Part shown: piece by piece, positions 39,401 through 50,784 of the stretch
Layout: each line of letters opens with the position of its first letter
Position numbering within the stretch: the stretch's first letter is position 1
From: Sipunculus nudus
Lineage: Eukaryota; Annelida; Sipuncula; Golfingiida; Sipunculidae
Length of the DNA stretch: 64,000 bases
Assembly: GCA_026874595.1 (NCBI GenBank)
Contig: CM049310.1
Location: 68,278,056 to 68,342,055 of the forward strand
Direction: 5' to 3'
Notes under the pieces: model-generated
What the model was told of the DNA's origin: nothing
What the model saw: the letters and a program-made list of their open reading frames with translations, nothing else
The model's database searches: none
Made by a program: the position numbers and the translations under genes

Positions 39401-42400
39401 CCCGGACATGGTCGTTAAAATACGATCAGTAACAAACATACCCGTTCATGGTCGTAAAATACAAGCAGTAACAAAGATACCCGTGCTTGGTCGTTAAAAA
39501 ACGAGCGGTAACAAAGATACCCGTCCATGGTCGTTAAAGTACATGCGTAACAAAGAAACCCGTGCATGGTAGTTAAAATACGAGCGGTAACAAAGATACC
39601 CGTGCATGGTCGTTAAAATACGAGCGGTAACAAAGATACCCGTGCATGGTCGTTAAAATACGAGCGGTAACAAAGATACCCGTGCATGGTCGTTAAAATA
39701 CGAGCGGTAACAAAGATACCCGTGCATGGTCGTTAAAAAACGAGCGGTAACAAAGATACCCGTGCATGGTCGTTAAAATACGAGCAGTAACAAAGATACC
39801 CGTGCATGGTCGTTAAAATACGAGCGGTAACAAAGATACCCGTGCATGGTCGTTAAAATACGAGCGGTAACAAAGATACCCGTGCATGGTCGTTAAAATA
39901 CGAGCGGTAACAAAGATACCCGTCCATGGTCGTTAAAAAACGAGCGGTAACGAAGATAACCGTGCATGGTCGTTTAAGTACATGCGTAATAAAGATACCC
40001 GTGCATGGTAGTTAAAATACGAGCGGTAACAAAGATACCCGTGCATGGTAGTTAAAATACGAGCGGTAACAAAGATACCCGTCCATGGTCGTTAAAAAAC
40101 GAGCGGTAACGAAGATAACCGTGCATGGTCGTTTAAGTACATGCGTAATAAAGATACCCGTGCATGGTAGTTAAAATACGAGCGGTAACAAAGATACCCG
40201 TGCATGGTAGTTAAAATACGAGCGGTAACAAAGATACCCGTCCATGGTCGTTAAAAAACGAGCGGTAACGAAGATAACCGTGCATGGTCGTTTAAGTACA
40301 TGCGTAATAAAGATACCCGTGCATGGTAGTTAAAATACGAGCGGTAACAAAGATACCCGTGCATGGTAGTTAAAATACGAGCGGTAACAAAGATACCCGT
40401 CCATGGTCGTGAAAAAACGAGCGGTAACGAAGATAACCGTGCATGGTCGTTTAAGTACATGCGTAATAAAGATACCCGTGCATGGTAGTTAAAATACGAG
40501 CGGTAACAAAGATACCCGTGCATGGTAGTTAAAATACGAGCGGTAACAAAGATATCCGTGCATGGTAGTTAAAATACGAGCGGTAACAAAGATACCCGTG
40601 CATGGTCGTTAAAATACGAGCGGTAACGAAGATAACCTTGCATGGTCGTTTAAGTACATGCGTAATAAAGATACCCGTGCATGGTCGTTAAAAATACGAG
40701 CAGAAACAAAGATACCCGTGCATGGTCCTTATAATACGAGCAGTTAAAAAGATACCCGTGCTTGGTCGTTAAAGTACATGCGTAACAAAGATACCCGTGC
40801 ATGGTCGTTAAAATACGAGCGGTAACAAAGATAACCGTGCATGGTCGTTTAAGTACATGCGTAATAAAGATACCCGTGCATGGTCGTTAAAATACGAGCA
40901 GTAACAAAGATTGCCGTGAATGGTCGTTAAAATACGAGCAGTAACAAAGATACCCGCACATTGTCGTTAAAATACGAGCAGTAACAAATATACCCGGACA
41001 TGGTCGTTAAAATACGATCAGTAACAAATATACCCGTTCATGGTCGTAAAATACAAGCAGTAACAAAGATACCCGTGCATGGTCGTTAAAAAACGAGCGG
41101 TAACAAAGATACCCGTGCATGGTCGTTATAATACGAGCAGTAACAAAGATACCCGTGCATGGTCGTTAAAATACGCGCGGTATCAAAGATACTCGTGCAT
41201 GGTCGTTAATGTTCTGACAGTAACAAAGATACCCGTGCATGGTCGTTAATGTTCTGACAGTAACAAAGATACCCGTGCATGGTCGTTAATGTTTTGACAG
41301 TAACAAAGATACCCGTGCAGGGTCGTTAAAGTACATGCGTAACAAAGACACCCGTGCATGGTCGTTAAAATACAAGCAGTAACAAAGATACCCGTGCATG
41401 GTCGTTATAATACGAGCAGTAACAAAGACACCCGTGCATGGTGGTTAAAATACGAGCAGTAACAAAGATATCCGTGCATGGTCGTTAAAATACGAGCGGT
41501 AACAAAGATACCCGTGCATGGTGGTTAAAATACGAGCGGTAACAAAGATATCCGTGCATGGTCGTTAAAGTACATGCGTAACAAAGATAACCGTGCATGG
41601 TCGTGAAAATACGAGCGGTAACAAAGATATCCGTGCATGGTGGTTAAAATACGAGCGGTAACAAAGATATCCGTGCATGGTCGTTAAAGTACATGCGTAA
41701 CAAAGATAACCGTGCATGGTCGTTTAAGTACATGCGTAATAAAGATACCCGTGCATGGTCGTTAAAATACGAGCAGTAACAAAGATTGCCGTGAATGGTC
41801 GTTAAAATACGAGCAGTGACAAAGATACCCGCACATTGTCGTTAAAATACGAGCAGTAACAAATATACCCGTTCATGGTCGTAAAATACAAGCAGTAACA
41901 AAGATACCCGTGCTTGGTCGTTAAAAAACGAGCGGTAACAAAGATACCCGTCCATGGTCGTTAAAGTACATGCGTAACAAAGAAACCCGTGCATGGTAGT
42001 TAAAATACGAGCGGTAACAAAGATACCCGTGCTTGGTCGTTAAAAAACGAGCGGTAACAAAGATACCCGTCCATGGTCGTTAAAGTACATGCGTAACAAA
42101 GATACCCGTGCATGGTCGTTAAAATACGAGCGGTAACGAAGATAACCGTGCATGGTCGTTTAAGTACATGCGTAATAAAGATACCCGTGCATGGTCGTTA
42201 AAAATACGAGCAGAAACAAGGATACCCGTGCATGGTCCTTATAATACGAGCAGTTAAAAAGATACCCGTGCTTGGTCGTTAAAGTACATGCGTAACAAAG
42301 ATACCCGTGCATGGTCGTTAAAATACGAGCGGTAACAAAGATAACCGTGCATGGTCGTTTAAGTACATGCGTAATAAAGATACCCGTGCATGGTCGTTAA

Positions 42401-45400
42401 AATACGAGCAGTAACAAAGATTGCCGTGAATGGTCGTTAAAATACGAGCAGTAACAAAGATACCCGTGCATGGTCGTTAAAATACGAGCAGTAACAAAGA
42501 TACCCGCACATTGTCGTTAAAATACGAGCAGTATCAAATATACCCGGACATGGTCGTTAAAATACGATTAGGAACAAACATACCCGTTCATGGTCGTAAA
42601 ATACAAGCAGTAACAAAGATACCCGTGCATGGTCGTTAAAAAACGAGCGGTAACAAAGATACCCGTGCATGGTCGTTATAATACGAGCAGTAACAAAGAT
42701 ACCCGTGCATGGTCGTTATAATACGAGCAGTAACAAAGATACCCGTGCATGGTGGTTAAAATACGCGCGGTATCAAAGATACTCGTGCATGGTCGTTATT
42801 GTTCTGACAGTAACAAAGATACCCGTGCATGGTCGTTAATGTTCTGACAGTAACAAAGATACCCGTGCATGGTCGTTAATGTTTTGACAGTAACAAAGAT
42901 ACCCGTGTATGGCCGTTAAAGTACATGCGTAACAAAGACACCCGTGCATGGTCGTTAAAATACAAGCAGTAACAAAGATACCCGTGCATGGTCGTTATAA
43001 TACGAGCAGTAACAAAGATACCCGTGCATGGTCGTTAAAATACGAGCAGTAACAAAGACACCCGTGCATGGTCCTAAAATACGAGCAGTAACAAAGATAT
43101 CCGTGCATGGTCGTTAAAATACGAGCGGTAACAAAGATACCCGTGCATGGTCGTTAAAGTACATGCGTAACAAAGATACCCGTTCATGGTCGTTAAAATA
43201 CGAGCGGTAACAAAGATAACCGTGCATAGTCGTTTAAGTACATCCGTAATAAAGATACCCGTGCATGGTCGTTAAAATACGAGCAGTAACAAAGATTGCC
43301 GTGAATGGTCGTTAAAATACGAGCAGTGACAAAGATACCCGCACATTGTCGTTAAAATACGAGCAGTAACAAATATACCCGGACATGGTCGTTAAAATAC
43401 GATCAGTAACAAACATACCCGTTCATGGTCGTAAAAATACAAGTAGTAACAAAGATACCCGTGCTTGGTCGTTAAAAAACGAGCGGTAACAAAGATACCC
43501 GTCCATGGTCGTTAAAGTACATGCGTAACAAAGAAACCCGTGCATGGTAGTAAAAATACGAGCGGTAACAAAGATACCCGTGCATGGTCGTTAAAATACG
43601 AGCGGTAACGAAGATAACCGTGCATGGTCGTTTAAGTACATGCGTAATAAAGATACCCGTGCATGGTCGTTAAAATACGAGCAGTAACAAAGATACCCGT
43701 GCATGGTCCTTATAATACGAGCAGTTAAAAAGATACTCGTGCTTGGTCGTTAAAGTACATGCGTAACAAAGATACCCGTGCATGGTCGTTAAAATACGAG
43801 CGGTAACAAAGATAACCGTGCATGGTCGTTTAAGTACATGCGCAATAAAGATACCCGTGCATGGTCGTTAAAATACGAGCAGTAACAAAGATTGCCGTGA
43901 ATGGTCGTTAAAATACGAGCAGTAACAAAGATACCCGCACATTGTCGTTAAAATACGAGCAGTAACAAATATACCCGGACATGGTCGTTAAAATACGATC
44001 AGTAACAAATATACCCGTTCATGGTCGTAAAATACAAGCAGTAACAAAGATACCCGTGCATGGTCGTTAAAAAACGAGCGGTAACAAAGATACCCGTGCA
44101 TGGTCGTTATAATACGAGCAGTAACAAAGATACCCGTGCATGGTCGTTATAATACGAGCAGTAACAAATATACCCGTGCATGGTGGTTAAAATACGCGCG
44201 GTATCAAAGATACTCGTGCATGGTCGTTAATGTTCTGACAGTAACAAAGATTCCCGTGCATGGTCGTTAATGTTCTGACAGTAACAAAGATACCCGTGCA
44301 TGGTCGTTAATGTTTTGACAGTAACAAAGATACCCGTGCATGGTCGTTAAAGTACATGCGTATCAAAGACACCCGTGCATGGTTGTTAAAATACAAGCAG
44401 TAACAAAGATACCCGTGCATGGTCGTTATAATACGAGCAGTAACAAAGATACCCGTGCATGGTCGTTAAAATACGAGCAGTAACAAAGACACCCGTGCAT
44501 GGTGGTTAAAATACGAGCAGTAACAAAGATATCCGTGCATGGTGGTTAAAATACGAGCGGTAACAAAGATACCCGTGCATGGTCGTTAAAATACGAGCAG
44601 TAACAAAGACACCCGTGCATGGTGGTTAAAATACGAGCAGTAACAAAGATATCCGTGCATGGTGGTTAAAATACGAGCGGTAACAAAGATACCCGTGCAT
44701 GGTCGTTAAAATACGAGCAGTAACAAAGATACCCGTGCATGGTCGTTAAAATACGCGCGGTAACAAAGATACTCGTGCATGGTCGTGAAAATACGAGCGG
44801 TAACAAAGATATCCGTGCATGGTGGTTAAAATACGAGCGGTAACAAAGATACCCGTGCATGGTCGTTAAAGTACATGCGTAACAAAGATACCCGTGCATG
44901 GTCGTTAAAATACGAGCGGTAACAAAGATAACCGTGCATGGTCGTTTAAGTACATGCGTAATAAAGATACCCGTGCATGGTCGTTAAAATACGAGCAGTA
45001 ACAAAGATTGCCGTGAATGGTCGTTAAAATACGAGCAGTGACAAAGATACCCGCACATTGTCGTTAAAATACGAGCAGTAACATATATACCCGGACATGG
45101 TCGTTAAAATACGATCAGTAACAAACATACCCGTTCATGGTCGTAAAATACAAGCAGTAACAAAGATACCCGTGCTTGGTCGTTAAAAAACGAGCGGTAA
45201 CAAAGATACCCGTCCATGGTCGTTAAAGTACGAGCAGTAACAAAGAAACCCGTGCATGGTAGTTAAAATACAAGCGGTAACAAAGATACCCGTGCATGGT
45301 CGTTAAAATACGAGCGGTAACGAAGATAACCGTGCATGGTCGTTTAAGTACATGCGTAATAAAGATACCCGTGCATGGTCGTTAAAAATACGAGCAGAAA

Positions 45401-48400
45401 CAAGGATACCCGTGCATGGTCCTTATAATACGAGCAGTTAAAAAGATACCTGTGCTTGGTCGTTAAAGTACATGCGTAACAAAGATACCCGTGCATGGTC
45501 GTTAAAATACGAGCGGTAACAAAGATAACCGTGCATGGTCGTTTAAGTACATGCGTAATAAAGATACCCGTGCATGGTCGGTAAAATACGAGCAGTAACA
45601 AAGATTGCCGTGAATGGTCGTTAAAATACGAGCAGTAACAAAGATACCGGCACATTGTCGTTAAAATACGATCAGTAACAAACATACCCATTCATGGTCG
45701 TTAAAATACGATCAGTAACAAACATACCCGTTCATGGTCGTAAAATACAAGCAGTAACAAAGATACCCGTGCATGGTCGTTAAAATACGAGCGGTAACAA
45801 AGATACCCGTGCATGATCGTTATAATACGAGCAGTAACAAAGATACCCGTGCATGGTCGTTATAATACGAGCAGTAACACAGATACCCGTGCATGGTGGT
45901 TAAAATACGCGCGGTATCAATGATACTCGTGTATGGTCGTTAATGTTCTGACAGTAACAAAGATACCCGTGCATGGTCGTTAATGTTCTGACAGTAACAA
46001 AGATACCCGTGCATGGTCGTTAATGTTTTGACAGTAACAAAGATACCCGTGCATGGTCGTTAAAGTACATGCGTAACAAAGACACCCGTGCATGGTCGTT
46101 AAAATACAAGCAGTAACAAAGATACCCGTGCATGGTCGTTATAATACGAGCAGTAACAAAGATACCCGTGCATGGTCGTTAAAATACGAGCAGTAAGAAA
46201 GACACCCGTGCATGGTGGTTAAAATACGAGCAGTAACAAAGATATCCGTGCATGGTGGTTAAAATACGAGCGGTAACAAAGATACCCGTGCATGGTCGTT
46301 AAAATACGAGGAGTAACAAAGACACCCGTGCATGGTGGTTAAAATACGAGCAGTTACAAAGATACCCATGCATGGTCGTTAAAATGCACGCGGTAACAAA
46401 GATACCCATGCATGGTCCTGAAAATACGAGCAGTGACAAAGATACCCGTGCATGGTCGTGAAAATACGAGCGGTAACAAAGATACTTGTGCATGGTCGTG
46501 AAAATACGCGCGGTAACAAAGATACCCGTGCATGGTCGTTAAAATACACGCGGTAACAAAGATACCCATGCATGGTCGTTAAAATACGCGCGGTAACAAA
46601 GATACCCGTGCATGGTCGTTTAAATACACGCGGTAACAAAGATACCCATGCATGGTCGTGAAAATACGAGCAGTAACAAAGATACCCGTGCATGGTCGTG
46701 AAAATACGAGCGGTCACAAAGATACCCGTGCATGGTCGTGAAAATACGAGCGGTAACAAAAATACCCGTGCATGGTCGTTAAAATACACGCGGTAACAAA
46801 GATACCCGTGCATGGCCGTTAATATTCTGACAGTAACAAAGATACCCGTGCATGGTCGTTAATGTTTTGACAGTAACAAAGATACCCGTGCATGGTCGTT
46901 AAAGTACATGCGTAACAAAGACACCCGTTTATGGTCGTTAAAATACAAGCAGTAACAAAGATACCCGTGCATGGTCGTTATAATACGAGCAGTAACAAAG
47001 ATACCCGTGCATGGTCGTGAAAATACGAGCGGTAACAAAGATACTTGTGCATGGTCGTTAAATACGCGCGGTAACAAAGATACCCGTGCATGGTCGTTAA
47101 AATACACGCGGTAACAAAGATACCCGTGCATGGTCGTTTAAATACACGCGGTAACAAAGATACCCATGCATGGTCGTGAAAATACGAGCAGTAACAAAGA
47201 TACCCGTGCATGGTCGTGAAAATACGAGCGGTAACAAAGATACTTGTGCATGGTCGTTAAATACGCGCGGTAACAAAGATACCCGTGCATGGTCGTTAAA
47301 ATACACGCGGTAACAAAGATACCCGTGCATGGTCGTTTAAATACACGCGGTAACAAAGATACCCATGTATGGTCGTGAAAATACGAGCGGTAACAAAGAT
47401 ACTTGTGCATGGTCGTTAAATACGCGCGGTAACAAAGATACCCGTGCATGGTCGTTAAAATACACGCGGTAACAAAGATACCCGTGCATGGTCGTTTAAA
47501 TACACGCGGTAACAAAGATACCCATGTATGGTCGTGAAAATACGAGCAGTAACAAAGATACCCGTGCATGGTCGTGAAAATACGAGCGGTCACAAAGATA
47601 CCCGTGCATGGTCGTGAAAATACGAGCGGTAACAAAAATACCCGTGCATGGTCGTTAAAATACACGCGGTAACAAAGATACCCGTGCATGGCCGTTAATA
47701 TTCTGACAGTAACAAAGATACCCGTGCATGGTCGTTAATGTTTTGACAGTAACAAAGATACCCGTGCATGGTCGTTAAAGTACATGCGTAACAAAGACAC
47801 CCGTAAATGGTCCTGAAAATACGAGCAGTGACAAAGATACCCGTGCATGGTCGTGAAAATACGAGCGGTAACAAAGATACTTGTGCATGGTCGTGAAAAT
47901 ACGCGCGGTAACAAAGATACCCGTGCATGGTCGTTAATGTTTTGACAGTAACAAAGATACCCGTGCATGGTCGTTAAAGTACATGCGTAACAAAGACACC
48001 CGTGCATGGTCGTTAAAATACAAGCAGTAACAAAGATACCCGTGCATGGTCGTTATAATACGAGCAGTAACAAAGATACCCGTGCATGGTCGTTAAAATA
48101 CGAGCAGTAAGAAAGACACCCGTGCATGGTGGTTAAAATACGAGCAGTAACAAAGATATCCGTGCATGGTGGTTAAAATACGAGCGGTAACAAAGATACC
48201 CGTGCATGGTCGTTAAAATACGAGCAGTAACAAAGACACCCGTGCATGGTGGTTAAAATACGAGCAGTAACAAAGATACCCATGCATGGTCGTTAAAATG
48301 CACGCGGTAACAAAGATACCCATGCATGGTCCTGAAAATACGAGCAGTGACAAAGATACCCGTGCATGGTCGTGAAAATACGAGCGGTAACAAAGATACT

Positions 48401-50784
48401 TGTGCATGGTCGTGAAAATACGCGCGGTAACAAAGATACCCGTGCATGGTCGTTAAAATACACGCGGTAACAAAGATACCCATGCATGGTCGTTAAAATA
48501 CGCGCGGTAACAAAGATACCCGTGCATGGTCGTTTAAATACACGCGGTAACAAAGATACCCATGCATGGTCGTGAAAATACGAGCAGTAACAAAGATACC
48601 CGTGCATGGTCGTGAAAATACGAGCGGTCACAAAGATACCCGTGCATGGTCGTGAAAATACGAGCGGTAACAAAAATACCCGTGCATGGTCGTTAAAATA
48701 CACGCGGTAACAAAGATACCCGTGCATGGCCGTTAATATTCTGACAGTAACAAAGATACCCGTGCATGGTCGTTAATGTTTTGACAGTAACAAAGATACC
48801 CGTGCATGGTCGTTAAAGTACATGCGTAACAAAGACACCCGTTTATGGTCGTTAAAATACAAGCAGTAACAAAGATACCCGTGCATGGTCGTTATAATAC
48901 GAGCAGTAACAAAGATACCCGTGCATGGTCGTGAAAATACGAGCGGTAACAAAGATACTTGTGCATGGTCGTTAAATACGCGCGGTAACAAAGATACCCG
49001 TGCATGGTCGTTAAAATACACGCGGTAACAAAGATACCCGTGCATGGTCGTTTAAATACACGCGGTAACAAAGATACCCATGCATGGTCGTGAAAATACG
49101 AGCAGTAACAAAGATACCCGTGCATGGTCGTGAAAATACGAGCGGTAACAAAGATACTTGTGCATGGTCGTTAAATACGCGCGGTAACAAAGATACCCGT
49201 GCATGGTCGTTAAAATACACGCGGTAACAAAGATACCCGTGCATGGTCGTTTAAATACACGCGGTAACAAAGATACCCATGCATGGTCGTGAAAATACGA
49301 GCAGTAACAAAGATACCCGTGCATGGTCGTGAAAATACGAGCGGTCACAAAGATACCCGTGCATGGTCGTGAAAATACGAGCGGTAACAAAAATACCCGT
49401 GCATGGTCGTTAAAATACACGCGGTAACAAAGATACCCGTGCATGGCCGTTAATATTCTGACAGTAACAAAGATACCCGTGCATGGTCGTTAATGTTTTG
49501 ACAGTAACAAAGATACCCGTGCATGGTCGTTAAAGTACATGCGTAACAAAGACACCCGTAAATGGTCCTGAAAATACGAGCAGTGACAAAGATACCCGTG
49601 CATGGTCGTGAAAATACGAGTGGTAACAAAGATACTTGTGCATGGTCGTGAAAATACGCGCGGTAACAAAGATACCCGTGCATGGTCGTTAAAATACACG
49701 CGGTAACAAAGATACCCATGCATGGTCGTTAAAATACGCGCGGTAACAAAGATACCCGTGCATGGTCGTTTAAATACACGCGGTAACAAAGATACCCATG
49801 CATGGTCGTGAAAATACGAGCAGTAACAAAGATACCCGTGCATGGTCGTGAAAATACGAGCGGTCACAAAGATACCCGTGCATGGTCGTGAAAATACGAG
49901 CGGTAACAAAAATACCCGTGCATGGTCGTTAAAATACACGCGGTAACAAAGATACCCGTGCATGGCCGTTAATATTCTGACAGTAACAAAGATACCCGTG
50001 CATGGTCGTTAATGTTTTGACAGTAACAAAGATACCCGTGCATGGTCGTTAAAGTACATGCGTAACAAAGACACCCGTTTATGGTCGTTAAAATACAAGC
50101 AGTAACAAAGATACCCGTGCATGGTCGTTATAATACGAGCAGTAACAAAGATACCCGTGCATGGTCGTTAAAATACGAGCAGTAACAAAGATACCCGTGC
50201 ATGGTCGTGAAAATACGAGCGGTAACAAAGATACTTGTGCATGGTCGTTAAAATACGCGCGGTAACAAGGATACCCGTGCATGGTCGTTAAAATACACGC
50301 GGTAACAAAGATACCCGTGCATGGTCGTGAAAATACGAGCAGTAACAAAGATACCCGTGCATGGTCGTGAAAATACGAGCGGTCACAAAGATACCCGTGC
50401 ATGGTCGTGAAAATACGAGCGGTAACAAAAATACCCGTGCATGGTCGTTAAAATACACGCGGTAACAAAGATACCCGTGCATGGCCGTTAATATTCTGAC
50501 AGTAACAAAGATACCCGTGCATGGTCGTTAATGTTTTGACAGTAACAAAGATACCCGTGCATGGTCGTTAAAGTACATGCGTAACAAAGACACCCGTAAA
50601 TGGTCGTTAAAATACAAGCAGTAACAAAGATACCCGTGCATGGTCGTTATAATACGAGCAGTAACAAAGATACCCGTGCATGGTCGTTAAAATACGAGCA
50701 GTAACAAAGATACCCGTGCATGGTCGTTAAAATACGAGCAGTAACAAAGATACCCGTGCATGGTCGTTAAAATACGAGCAGTAA
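36458..50784. repeat. Giant 40-bp tandem array, right block (~14.3 kb, ~360 monomers)
   Basis: It is the same monomer as the left block. The first ~400 bp follow the variant order of 32483 onward: the GAAACAAAG monomer, then GTAAAAAAG, GTACATGCG, CATTGACAAAG and GGTAGTTAAAAT. So it starts as a copy of the right end of the left block. Farther on it is dominated by CGAGCGGTAAC, GTACATGCGTAATAAAG, GTTCTGACAG/GTTTTGACAG and ACACGCGGTAAC subfamilies. The open frames on the minus strand reach 183 codons (47138-47689) and have the 40-residue period expected of three 40-bp units. Confidence 0.96.
46050..49960. repeat. 1914-bp higher-order repeat pair plus partial third
   Basis: The variant string at 46050-47960 recurs with an offset of 1914 (46379/48293, 46859/48773, 47138/49052). 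Copy 1 carries an additional ~159-bp block with CCATGTATGG near 47370-47530. A further shorter copy follows at about 49490-50580. Confidence 0.85.

Noticed and set aside
47138-47689. 183-codon and other minus-strand open frames in the array as genes
   Set aside because: They show a strict 40-residue period from three 40-bp units, recur with the repeats, and stop wherever a monomer has a one-base length change. There is no splice or start context.
10670-50784. CRISPR array look-alike (regular 40-bp repeats)
   Set aside because: There are no spacers: units abut head-to-tail and the full unit is repeated. The setting is eukaryotic and no cas genes are present.
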